Origin: Cellvibrionaceae bacterium
GTDB taxonomy: Bacteria; Pseudomonadota; Gammaproteobacteria; Pseudomonadales; Cellvibrionaceae
DNA: 64,000 nucleotides
Reading direction: 5' to 3'
Assembly: GCA_021151825.1 (NCBI GenBank)
Contig: JAGKWQ010000005.1
Coordinates: 434,001-498,000, forward strand
The notes beneath the pieces were generated by a model, which saw only the letters and a list, made by a program, of their open reading frames with translations, did not search any database and was not told the origin of the DNA. Of the stretch, positions 17,006 through 25,055 are shown piece after piece. The position numbers were made by a program, and so were the translations under genes. The number at the start of each line of letters is the position of its first letter. Positions within the stretch are counted from its first letter, which is position 1.

Positions 17006-18391
17006 ATGCATACGTCCAGCCCGCTATTTTTCAGCCTGCCCGCCTTGTCGATTAATGCACCGGTTGCCTTGATCCACCCTTTTGCACCGCACCAAACGCT
17101 GGTTATCCATAAAGGCAGGACAATCACTCAGGCGGAGTTTTTGCACGATCTGGAATGTGTTTCCGCCCGCTTGCCCGCACACGGTTTCGCGCTCAACCTG
17201 TGTGAAGATCGCTACTATTTTTTATTGGGCTTTTGCGCGCTATTGGTAAAAGGTGCGATCAATTTATTGCCGCCCAATCGCCAGGCACTGGCGTTGACCG
17301 AACTGGCGCAAGATTATTCCGATTGCTATTGCGTATTCGACAAAGCGCAAGACTGCGATCTCCCCTCTATTAACCTTGCGGAGTTGTTGAAAGAAAATCG
17401 GAGCCTTCAATCAGGCACCCCCACAGTGCCGATGATTCCCGCACAGCAAATCGCCGCTATCGCATTCACCTCCGGCAGTACTGGCAAACCCAAAGCCAAT
17501 GCCAAAAGCTGGGGGACGCTCGCCGCGACAGCGCGCATGCTGGGCCAGCGCTTGAGTGCCGATCTGATAATGCCGATCATTGTGGGAACCGTGCCACCGC
17601 AACACATGTACGGTTTGGAGACGACCTTATTTATGCCGCTGCAAGCAGGCACCATCATGCACAGCGACAAACCGTTTTATCCCGCCGATGTACAACAGTT
17701 GCTAGCACAATTACCAGCGCCAATCATCCTGGTGACGACGCCGATTCACTTGCGCACACTGGTCAACGCCGAATTACCCATGCCTGCCGTAGCCGGCATC
17801 ATTTCCGCAACGGCACCGCTGGACCAGACATTGGCGCAATCAGCGGAAGCCTGTTTTGACACTTCGCTATGGGAAATTTATGGCTGTACCGAAGCGGGCA
17901 GCATGGCGACGCGCCGCTCCACCCAAACTGAAGAATGGCAATTGCTGCAAGATTTCCAACTCACGCTTGATGACATAGGCGCAATAGCGCGTGCGCCGCA
18001 CTTGCTGGAGGATGCACCCATCCAGGATCAACTGACCCTGCTCAGCGCTGACCGCTTTTTATTGCAAGGGCGCAATGCCGACATGATCAATGTGGCTGGC
18101 AAACGTGCATCGCTGGCGAATTTAACCGTGCAGCTGCTGCGCGTTGAGGGTGTGAAAGACGGGGTGATTTTCTTACCGCCACAATCTACCCAGGCTGAAG
18201 TTCGCCCGGTCGCGATGGTGGTGAGTGATCGCCCGGAAAAAGAAATACTGGCAGCACTGGCGTTGCGGGTAGATGCCACCTTTTTACCGCGCCCGCTGCG
18301 CAAAGCCGCCAGCTTGCCACGCAACGAAACCGGCAAGCTAACTGCCGCGGCCCTGCACCAGCTCTGGAGCCAGATTAATGACCAGCGCTAA
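17006..18391 (+). CDS. AMP-binding acyl-ACP/CoA synthetase (ApeH-like)
   Basis: A 461-residue adenylate-forming enzyme. The P-loop-like A3 motif is IAFTSGSTGKPKANAKS near residue 155, IYGCTEAGSMATR is the A5 region near 296, and LLQGRNADMINVAGKR is the A8 hinge. It is shorter than ordinary acyl-CoA ligases, with a small C-terminal domain ending PRNETGKL. In the aryl polyene pathway ApeH activates the hydroxybenzoate starter and loads it on the ACP. The chorismatase nearby would supply that acid. Confidence 0.86.
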   Translation: MHTSSPLFFSLPALSINAPVALIHPFAPHQTLVIHKGRTITQAEFLHDLECVSARLPAHGFALNLCEDRYYFLLGFCALLVKGAINLLPPNRQALALTELAQDYSDCYCVFDKAQDCDLPSINLAELLKENRSLQSGTPTVPMIPAQQIAAIAFTSGSTGKPKANAKSWGTLAATARMLGQRLSADLIMPIIVGTVPPQHMYGLETTLFMPLQAGTIMHSDKPFYPADVQQLLAQLPAPIILVTTPIHLRTLVNAELPMPAVAGIISATAPLDQTLAQSAEACFDTSLWEIYGCTEAGSMATRRSTQTEEWQLLQDFQLTLDDIGAIARAPHLLEDAPIQDQLTLLSADRFLLQGRNADMINVAGKRASLANLTVQLLRVEGVKDGVIFLPPQSTQAEVRPVAMVVSDRPEKEILAALALRVDATFLPRPLRKAASLPRNETGKLTAAALHQLWSQINDQR

Positions 18392-18728
18392 TACTTCTAT
18401 CGAATTACAGTTGCCGATTCCGCTTGAGCATCGCAGTTTTCCCGATCATTTTCCGGGCGCACCACTGGTGCCGGGAGCCTTGCTACTTAAATGGATTCTG
18501 GCATTGCTCGCTGACCAGCAGCATTTGACTATCCGCTACATCAAGCAGGTTAAATTTCTGGCGCCGGTGCAACCGGGCGATCAGGTGCGGCTGTGCTTGC
18601 TTGCTGGAAAACGTAGCCATCAGTTGGGCATTGATGCGTATGTCGGTGAAACCCTGGTGCTCAAAGGACAATTTGAAGGTGATGCGGAAACGGCATCCGT
18701 CGCTACGACCGGGACATCCCATGACTGA
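18378..18728 (+). CDS. ApeI-like hotdog dehydratase (second copy)
   Basis: A 116-residue single-hotdog protein with the catalytic His in HRSFPDHFPGAPLVPGALLL (DHFPG, VPG). It overlaps the synthetase gene by 14 bp and the acyltransferase gene by 8 bp (ATGACTGA). Its gene order after the ApeH-like ligase is that of apeI, so this is the more likely functional ApeI, with 11047-11442 as a paralogue. Confidence 0.83.
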   Translation: MTSANTSIELQLPIPLEHRSFPDHFPGAPLVPGALLLKWILALLADQQHLTIRYIKQVKFLAPVQPGDQVRLCLLAGKRSHQLGIDAYVGETLVLKGQFEGDAETASVATTGTSHD

Positions 18729-19662
18729 ACCCGCCGCCGCCAACAGCGCCGCCAAACAATGGCAAACGCAGCAGGAACGCGGCACGCCATTTTTGATGAA
18801 CTTGTTGACCTGGGTCGCATTGCATTTGGGGCGACGGGTTATCTTTAGCTGGCTGTGGGTAATCGTGTTTTACTATTTTCTGGTGGCGCGCAGTCCGCGT
18901 CGTGCCTCGCGCCATTTTTTACAACGCGCCCTGCAACGCGCGCCAACAGGGTGGGAGATTTATCGCCACCTGCTAACCTTTGCGCAAGTAGCGATGGATC
19001 GAATCTATTTTTTATCCGGGCAAGAGCGCAAGTTCGATGTGCATATCCACGGTAATGAGATATTCGCCGAATACAAAAATCGCGGCTGCTTTTTAGTAAC
19101 CGCCCATATCGGCAGCTTTGATGCCTTGCGCGTTATGGGGATGGGCAGACGCAGCGATGCCCTGCCGATCCGCATCCTGCTCGATATTGAACACAACGCC
19201 AACATCATGCAATTGATCAACAAATTGGACCCGGAGCTCGCTGCCGGTGTCATAAATGCACGGACCCCCGCCCCGGAGCTGGCGCTGATTCTGAGTGAGG
19301 CCATAGAGCAAGGACATTTAGTTGGTGTAATGGCGGATCGCTGCGCACAAGGCGAGCGTAGCGCCAGCCTGGATTTTCTGGGAAGTAACGCGCAATTCCC
19401 TACGGGTGTCTGGCAAATGGCCAGCCTGCTTAAAGCACCGGTGATTAGTTGCTTTGGCGTTTTCTCCGGTGCAAATCGTTACGACCTGCACTTTGCGCTG
19501 ATCAGCGAACAACTGGGCAATAGTCGCAAGGAGCGAACGCAAGCCATCACTGAAGGCATGGAAAAATACGCCGCGAGCTTGCAGGATCTGGTGCGCAAGC
19601 ACCCTTACAATTGGTTTAATTTTTATGATTTTTGGCAAGATGAATCCGCTTCACATCACTAA
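18721..19662 (+). CDS. LpxL/HtrB-like lysophospholipid acyltransferase
   Basis: About 313 residues from the ATG at 18721, which overlaps the dehydratase stop; the longer reading is an artefact. One N-terminal TM (IFSWLWVIVFYYFL), then the LpxL-type catalytic block VTAHIGSFDALR (HxxxxD) and VGVMADRC. COG4261-type acyltransferases of this sort are found in aryl polyene clusters, often joined to a GT2 domain; here they are separate. It probably acylates the lipid carrier of the pigment. Confidence 0.83.
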   Translation: MTEPAAANSAAKQWQTQQERGTPFLMNLLTWVALHLGRRVIFSWLWVIVFYYFLVARSPRRASRHFLQRALQRAPTGWEIYRHLLTFAQVAMDRIYFLSGQERKFDVHIHGNEIFAEYKNRGCFLVTAHIGSFDALRVMGMGRRSDALPIRILLDIEHNANIMQLINKLDPELAAGVINARTPAPELALILSEAIEQGHLVGVMADRCAQGERSASLDFLGSNAQFPTGVWQMASLLKAPVISCFGVFSGANRYDLHFALISEQLGNSRKERTQAITEGMEKYAASLQDLVRKHPYNWFNFYDFWQDESASHH

Positions 19663-20809
19663 TTACACCTACACCACTTGCCTGGGTGCAGGGCGTCAGG
19701 CGAATTGGGATGCAATCCGCGCGGGCGTTTCGGGGCTCAAGCCGTGCGATTTTTTCCAGATTACCGACCTCACTACCTGGATTGGTGAAGTCGCCGGGCT
19801 GGACCTTACCCTTCCGTCTTATCTGCAGGATTTCGATTGCCGCAATAATCGCCTCGCCTGGCTCGCGTTGCAGCAGGATGATTTTTTCACTGCCGCTACC
19901 ACCGCCGTCGCCCGCTACGGTGCCGCGCGCGTGGGCGTTTTTATTGGCACCAGCACCTCCGGTATCCATCAAACCGAACTGGCGTATTTTGAAAACCAGG
20001 ACCCGCTCCCTGAGTGGTACCACTATCGCACGACTCACAACGTGTCCTCAGTTGCTACGTTTGTGCAACACGCGTTGGGAACCAGCGGGCCGATGATGGC
20101 CATTTCCACTGCCTGTTCTTCCAGTGCCAAGGTATTTGCGGCGGCGCAGCGGGCAATTAACGCCGGCTTGTGCGATGCCGCGATTGTCGGTGGCGTTGAT
20201 AGTTTGTGCCTGACCACGTTGTATGGCTTCCATTCCCTGCAATTGGTATCACCGGAAAAATGCAAACCTTTCGATCGCCGGCGCAGCGGTATTTCCATCG
20301 GCGAGGCTGGTGGTTTTGCGTTGCTGGAAAAAGGCGATAGTGCCGGTTTGTATTTGCTCGGTTATGGCGAAAGTGGCGATGCCTACCATATGTCATCGCC
20401 GCATCCCGAAGGCGAAGGCGCGCAACTCGCGATGGTAGCGGCATTGCGCAAAGCCGGATTGGACGCTGGCGATATCGACTACATCAACCTGCACGGCACC
20501 GGTACCCAGGCCAACGACAATGCCGAAGCCAAAGCTGTGCAAAAACTGTTTGGCCCCACTACGCCCGCCAGCTCTACCAAAGGCTGGACCGGCCACACCC
20601 TGGGCGCCGCCGGCATCGTGGAGGCTTGCATCGGGTTGGATGCAATAACCCATGATTACCTGCCCCAAAACCTGCATTTGCAGGCGCCGGATGAAGATAT
20701 GTCTATTGCCCTGCTGAAAAACCCGCAAGCGCAGCCGGTAACACGAGTACTCAGCAATTCATTTGGTTTTGGCGGCAGCAACTGCAGCCTGATTTTGGGG
20801 AGCCTCTGA
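19640..20809 (+). CDS. Beta-ketoacyl-ACP synthase (ApeO-like)
   Basis: A 389-residue condensing enzyme from the ATG at 19640, overlapping the acyltransferase gene by 23 bp. The catalytic Cys is in ISTACSSSAKVFAAA, and the two His are in INLHGTGTQANDN and STKGWTGHTLGAAG; it ends SNSFGFGGSNCSLIL. It is followed with a TGATG overlap by a truncated ketosynthase, the ApeO-ApeC pair that forms a ketosynthase/chain-length-factor heterodimer in aryl polyene synthesis. Confidence 0.88.
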   Translation: MNPLHITNYTYTTCLGAGRQANWDAIRAGVSGLKPCDFFQITDLTTWIGEVAGLDLTLPSYLQDFDCRNNRLAWLALQQDDFFTAATTAVARYGAARVGVFIGTSTSGIHQTELAYFENQDPLPEWYHYRTTHNVSSVATFVQHALGTSGPMMAISTACSSSAKVFAAAQRAINAGLCDAAIVGGVDSLCLTTLYGFHSLQLVSPEKCKPFDRRRSGISIGEAGGFALLEKGDSAGLYLLGYGESGDAYHMSSPHPEGEGAQLAMVAALRKAGLDAGDIDYINLHGTGTQANDNAEAKAVQKLFGPTTPASSTKGWTGHTLGAAGIVEACIGLDAITHDYLPQNLHLQAPDEDMSIALLKNPQAQPVTRVLSNSFGFGGSNCSLILGSL

Positions 20810-21600
20810 TGCTGACCTGTTATCTCAACGCTATCGGCCTGGCATCGCCCGGACTACCCAACTGGCAACAAAGCCGCGCGGTACTGCAAGGTTCCGCACC
20901 TTATGAGCCGGTAGCGCTGGAAAAATACAAGCCGGAATTACTGCCCCCCAACGAGCGCCGCCGCGCGACCGAGTTAGTGCGCATGGCATTTCGTGTCTGC
21001 GAGGATTTAATGGCCTCAAGCAGTATTCCCATGGCGGATTGCGCCAGTGTATTTGCGTCTTCAGGCGGGGATTACCCGATCATCGACCAGATTTGCCGCT
21101 CGCTGTGTGAGCCTGAGCGATTGGTATCGCCCACCCAATTCCACAACTCGGTGCACAATTCCGCTGCCGGTTACTGGAGTATCGCGACGGGTAGCCGCCA
21201 GCCGTCGACCAGCCTTTCTGCGTACGACGATAGTTTTATTGCTGGATTGCTGGAAGCCATGTGCCTGTGCGAACAGGAGCAACTACCCACATTACTGACC
21301 GTGTATGACATCCAGCCACCTTACCCACTGGGCGATAAACGTCATATCCCCATTGAGTTTGGCGTGTCTCTGCTGCTCACACCACAACCCGGTGCGCAGA
21401 ACCTTGCGCGCTTGCAACTACATCCGAACACAAACGGTGCCGCGAGCGAAGCCCAGCCGGCATTGGAACAGCTACGGCTTGCCAATCCCGCTGCGCGTAG
21501 TTTGCCCTTGCTGGAATTGATCGCCCAAAACAAGGCGGGCAACCTGACCTTTACCAGCGCCAACCAGCCGCCAGTGCAATTGCAGGTAGAACCATGTTGA
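20809..21600 (+). CDS. Ketosynthase chain length factor (ApeC-like)
   Basis: A 263-residue partial thiolase fold of the 'ketoacyl-synt_2' type. The position of the active-site Cys has no Cys; the recognisable block is TQFHNSVHNSAAGYWSIATG, and the second half of a normal ketosynthase is missing. Such proteins act as the non-catalytic partner of the ApeO ketosynthase and help set chain length. The gene overlaps its partner (TGATG) and the next dehydratase gene by 7 bp. Confidence 0.85.
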   Translation: MLTCYLNAIGLASPGLPNWQQSRAVLQGSAPYEPVALEKYKPELLPPNERRRATELVRMAFRVCEDLMASSSIPMADCASVFASSGGDYPIIDQICRSLCEPERLVSPTQFHNSVHNSAAGYWSIATGSRQPSTSLSAYDDSFIAGLLEAMCLCEQEQLPTLLTVYDIQPPYPLGDKRHIPIEFGVSLLLTPQPGAQNLARLQLHPNTNGAASEAQPALEQLRLANPAARSLPLLELIAQNKAGNLTFTSANQPPVQLQVEPC

Positions 21601-22019
21601 TGGATCGCGCCCGTATCGCCGCGTTGATTCCCCACGGCGACTCGATGTGCATGCTCGATGAAATCATCGCCTGGGATGAAACCCGCATCCACGGCCGCAG
21701 TCACAACCTTGCCGCGCACACCAATCCCCTATTTGAAGGTGGCCAACTGGACAGCGTGTTATTAATTGAATACGGCGCCCAGGCAGCAGCGGTACACGCG
21801 GCACTCTTGCACTCGAAATTGGGCGAGAGCCGCCCCGCCTATATCGGCGCCGTTAAGGATGTTGAGTTATTCACAGCGATGGCAGACAATTCCACCGCGT
21901 TGGATTTGCACCTGCACTGTTTGCTAAGCAGCAGCCAGGGGGCAATTTATGAACTGGTGGCACAGCAAGCTGACAAGGTGCTGTTGCGCGGACGCCTGAT
22001 TTTAAGCCAACCCGGCTAA
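21594..22019 (+). CDS. ApeP-like hotdog dehydratase (second copy)
   Basis: A 141-residue protein that starts IAALIPHGDSMCMLDEIIAWD, with the family PHGDSM motif in place of HRPPML, and continues to VLLIEYGAQAAAVHAALL, the hotdog helix with its acidic residue. It is the last gene of the plus-strand aryl polyene set. The ATG at 21594 lies inside the CLF gene; an ATG two codons later is equally possible. Confidence 0.82.
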   Translation: MLMDRARIAALIPHGDSMCMLDEIIAWDETRIHGRSHNLAAHTNPLFEGGQLDSVLLIEYGAQAAAVHAALLHSKLGESRPAYIGAVKDVELFTAMADNSTALDLHLHCLLSSSQGAIYELVAQQADKVLLRGRLILSQPG

Positions 22020-22070
22020 CAGGCTCGAACACCTGATCTGTTCTGTTTACTTACTACCAAGGAACCCAGT

Positions 22071-22511
22071 ATGAACTTTATTACCCGTAGCATCGCCCTG
22101 ATCGCCCTCACCAGTTGTGCAACCAGCGCCCTGGCACGCGACGACATTAAAGAATTTTCTATCGCGGATGCCCTGGCGACAGAACAGGCGAAAAATATCC
22201 TCGGCGACGACATCAAATTTTATTTTGGTGACCAACCCCACGGCGCTATCGCGAAAAACTTTGTCCAGGTTGGCACTAACAAAAAAACCAATGGCGTGGG
22301 CAAAACTGATCGACAAGCCTGCGAGTGGGCATTCCTGTCGGCGATGAAATCCCTGCGTGAACGCGCCCAACGCGAAGGCGCTAACGCTGTCGTAAACATC
22401 CGTTCCAACTATCGCAATGTCACCAGCAGCAGCACCGAAACCTTTAAGTGCGGCTCGGGCGCAATCATGTCCGGCGTAGCACTGCTAGGTGACGTTGTTG
22501 TAATCAAATAA
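22071..22511 (+). CDS. Small exported protein, often mislabelled 'excinuclease' in databases
   Basis: A 146-residue protein with a signal peptide (MNFITRSIALIALTSCATSALA). LTSC could also be read as a lipobox, so either a periplasmic protein or a lipoprotein is possible. A segment rich in small residues, REGANAVVNIRSNYRN, recalls the YbjQ/RcsF-type 'small-molecule-binding' fold, and two Cys (CEW and FKCGSG) may form a disulfide. Similar proteins adjoin aryl polyene clusters. Nothing in it resembles UvrA. It starts about 50 bp after the last dehydratase gene. Confidence 0.72.
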   Translation: MNFITRSIALIALTSCATSALARDDIKEFSIADALATEQAKNILGDDIKFYFGDQPHGAIAKNFVQVGTNKKTNGVGKTDRQACEWAFLSAMKSLRERAQREGANAVVNIRSNYRNVTSSSTETFKCGSGAIMSGVALLGDVVVIK

Positions 22512-22516
22512 TTACC

Positions 22517-22541
22517 ATCGGGCCTGATAACCGGGCCCGAT
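22517..22541 (+). terminator. Hairpin at the right end of the pigment cluster (weak terminator)
   Basis: ATCGGGC (22517-22523) pairs with GCCCGAT (22535-22541). The following bases are only moderately T-rich (ATGTCCTTTG), so termination may be inefficient and Trm112 could be read through. Confidence 0.4.
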
Positions 22542-22568
22542 ATGTCCTTTGCCTGTTTGAGGTCTCCA

Positions 22569-22748
22569 ATGCTCAACCAAAAACTGCTCGCGATTCTTGT
22601 GTGCCCGGTCAGCAAAGCGCCACTTGAATATCGCCCTGAACAAAACGAATTGGTGTGCAAAGCCAGCGGCCTTGCTTACCCGATTCGCGATGGTATTCCA
22701 GTGATGCTGGAGTATGAAGCGCGCGCATTGTCTGCCGACGAGCGCTAA
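22569..22748 (+). CDS. Trm112 family zinc-ribbon-like protein
   Basis: A 59-residue protein from the ATG at 22569. The pattern LLAILVCPVSKAPLEY, LVCKASGLAYPIRDGIPVML is that of bacterial Trm112-like proteins (YcaR family). Such proteins are partners of methyltransferases in eukaryotes and archaea; in many proteobacteria the gene lies beside lpxK-kdsB, but here it stands alone after the pigment cluster. An RBS-like GAGG precedes the ATG. Confidence 0.85.
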   Translation: MLNQKLLAILVCPVSKAPLEYRPEQNELVCKASGLAYPIRDGIPVMLEYEARALSADER

Positions 22749-22783
22749 ACGCTGTTATGAAGAGCCCTGTGGCTCAATGAGTA

Positions 22784-22806
22784 GCGCGCGGCTAGTTGCC
22801 GCGCGC
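22784..22806. repeat. Perfect 9-bp inverted repeat over the GTPase gene's 3' end
   Basis: GCGCGCGGC (22784-22792) and GCCGCGCGC (22798-22806) enclose five bases; the repeat covers the last codons and stop of the dynamin-like gene. There is no T-run on either side, so it is not a classical terminator; it could still stabilise the 3' end of the message. Confidence 0.6.
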
Positions 22807-24813
22807 TAATTGCCTGCCCTGTCGGATCGATACAATCTGCGCACTCGCCGGTGCTGCTCCGGCCACATCCTCTGAAATCAACTCCTGTTCCAGCGGCGAA
22901 CTCAATATTTCGCGGTAAAGCGGCTCAATATTTCCCAATGCGGTTTGCAACTGATAAAGATTGGTTTGCAGCATTTCCAATTGCTCGGCGTGGCTATTGC
23001 GCTGGGTTTGCAATTGCGTCAGGCGCAGCATGTGATGTTCAAGCAATTGTTTTTGGTATTGGTTTTGATGGAACAAGGGCGCCAGCGCTTCCTGCATCCA
23101 TTGGTTAATGTGCTGGTTTATTTCCACGTACAGATTGCGCACTTCCTGCACCAGCGTATTAATAAACCGACTGATCACCGCGCCTTTGTGACTAAGCACT
23201 GCACTGAGCGATTTGCGGAAATCATCGGCGCGCCTATGCAATTGTCGCAATTGGCGGCGTTGTTTCTGGATCTTTAACAGATGGCGCATCATCAAATGAT
23301 CGTCACTCAATGCCTGCTCCGGGCGCTCGTAAATGGACGCCATGACGCGATTGCAACGCTCAATCTCGCGTTCAAGATGAGTGATACTGCTATCTACATC
23401 ATCAAAGAATTTACCAATCGCACGCGCCAGACCCACCGTCGTCCAACTCTGCGCCAGGCTTCGGTGCGCCTCGGCAATTTGCTGCTCCAATTGCGCCATG
23501 CTCACTGGTGCAAGCAGCGGTAGTTTTTGTGATTCCAGCAAGCGCTGGCTGGTGCGCAACGATAGCGCTTGCTTGTGATATTCGTGGTGGGCGCGGCGAA
23601 TGGTATCGCGCAGTTCCTGCAATTTGGCCACCGCACCTTCCGGGGCGGTTGCACGCAATTCGTCGAGTTCATGTTCTGCTTCAGCGATGCGCCGAATCAA
23701 ACCATTGCGCGCGGTTAAGATCATTTCGTAGCTATCGCCAATCAAACGATGGCCAACAATTTGCTGCTGGTTACGCACCACAATTTCCGCCAGCATGCGT
23801 TCCAGTTGCGGAAAATTACTGCGTGCGAGTTGCGCCTGGTTGCGCCCGACTTTCCCCAACAACCCCTGCTTGGCCGACAGCGCGACCACATGGGTTGGGG
23901 ACAAATCCAGCTGGCGCGCTGTGAGTTGGCGCAGATCATTGATATTGGCTTCAATTTCCTGGGCGGGTGTTAAATCGTCCCAGAGGCTGTCGATCTTATT
24001 CAGCAGTGCGATGACTGCGGTGCAGTTTTCCTCGCGCAGGGTCTGGATATGTTCGCGCCAGATATCCATATCGCTCGCCGTCACGCCGGCATCGGCCGAG
24101 AGCAAAAATAAAATTGCCTGTGCATCGGGCAAGGTTTTCAGAGTGAGTTCGGGCTCGTTACCCAATGCGTTCAGGCCGGGGGTATCGACAATACGCAGCC
24201 CCTGCCGCAGCAGCGGATGGTCCAGGCTGATCAGCGCATGGCGCCAGGCGGGCACGGAAACCAAACCCAGTTCATCGCGTTCACCCAGCTCATTCTCGGC
24301 AAAACCCAATTTAACCGCATCGGCGACGCTGACTTTTTTGCTGGCAGACACCTGATTGATCGCCGCGCGGGTTTGCTCATGATCGGTCGAATCAAAATGG
24401 ATGGTTACCCAGTTTTGCGGGATGCGTTTAAAGTTTTGCAAGCTGGTGTTGGTACGACGGGTTTCGATAGGGAGTAATCGCACACAGTTGGCAGGTTGGT
24501 TTACATCCCAGAAAATTTCTGTAGGGCACATGGTCGTACGGCCCGGCTGCGACGGCAGCAAACGGCGACCGCCACCAGTGTACAACAGCGCATTGATCAG
24601 TTCGGTTTTACCGCGTGAAAACTCCCCCACACAGGCAATCGTGAAACTCTCGCCGCGCAGCAGCTGACGCGCGCGCTGCAAGGTTTTACCCATGGGTGCA
24701 GCGAACACTCCGTGGTGATTGAGCCAATGCTCAAAACGCTGCAAACGCTCATCCAGCTGGCGTTTCCAACGGTTGTAATGGGTCATCTGGCGATGCAAGG
24801 ATCTCACGTCCAT
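22792..24813 (-). CDS. Dynamin-like large GTPase
   Basis: A 673-residue P-loop GTPase. G1 is GEFSRGKTELINAL near residue 64, G2 includes the Thr of QPGRTTMCPTEIF, G3 is DTPGLNAL near 208, and G4 is LNKIDSL near 267. The C-terminal half is coiled-coil/helical (RLTQLQTQRNSHAEQLEML) without an obvious TM. This is the layout of bacterial dynamin-like proteins, which remodel or tether membranes. The family is also seen in antiphage and envelope stress contexts, but nothing here assigns it. It is flanked by convergent Trm112 and a 240-bp intergenic stretch with a possible promoter. Confidence 0.82.
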   Translation of the reverse strand: MDVRSLHRQMTHYNRWKRQLDERLQRFEHWLNHHGVFAAPMGKTLQRARQLLRGESFTIACVGEFSRGKTELINALLYTGGGRRLLPSQPGRTTMCPTEIFWDVNQPANCVRLLPIETRRTNTSLQNFKRIPQNWVTIHFDSTDHEQTRAAINQVSASKKVSVADAVKLGFAENELGERDELGLVSVPAWRHALISLDHPLLRQGLRIVDTPGLNALGNEPELTLKTLPDAQAILFLLSADAGVTASDMDIWREHIQTLREENCTAVIALLNKIDSLWDDLTPAQEIEANINDLRQLTARQLDLSPTHVVALSAKQGLLGKVGRNQAQLARSNFPQLERMLAEIVVRNQQQIVGHRLIGDSYEMILTARNGLIRRIAEAEHELDELRATAPEGAVAKLQELRDTIRRAHHEYHKQALSLRTSQRLLESQKLPLLAPVSMAQLEQQIAEAHRSLAQSWTTVGLARAIGKFFDDVDSSITHLEREIERCNRVMASIYERPEQALSDDHLMMRHLLKIQKQRRQLRQLHRRADDFRKSLSAVLSHKGAVISRFINTLVQEVRNLYVEINQHINQWMQEALAPLFHQNQYQKQLLEHHMLRLTQLQTQRNSHAEQLEMLQTNLYQLQTALGNIEPLYREILSSPLEQELISEDVAGAAPASAQIVSIRQGRQLARGN

Positions 24814-25013
24814 AGCGGTACACTCATTATTTGTGTTGTGTAATAGCTGACCGAAATAACCAGTAGTGAGTAAATTCTATTTTTAGTTTTTCTGCATTAA
24901 AGCTGAAAAACATGCCATTGACCAGATCTTGAGCAGCGAGTGGTTACTTCAAGCGGCTAAAAGGTGCGTAGTTGCTACTTTATGCAACATCTAACGCCAT
25001 AGAAGGGATAATT

Positions 25014-25034
25014 GGCGAGGCAGAACGCCTCGCC
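25014..25034 (-). terminator. Probable terminator after the beta-propeller lipoprotein gene
   Basis: GGCGAGGC (25014-25021) pairs with GCCTCGCC (25027-25034) around AGAAC. On the minus strand it is followed by AATTATCCCTTCT, a weak U-tract. It lies about 20 bp after the stop of the minus-strand lipoprotein gene. Confidence 0.5.
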
Positions 25035-25055
25035 TGAGGAAACACAAGTGCGGGA

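Noticed and set aside
22071..22511. 'Excinuclease ABC subunit A' as a name for the small exported protein
   Set aside because: The protein has a signal peptide, is about 146 residues, and has no ABC ATPase or zinc motif of UvrA; the name is a carry-over.
22784..22806. Intrinsic terminator at the palindrome
   Set aside because: The inverted repeat is strong but neither flank has a T-run, and it lies over coding sequence; kept only as a repeat.
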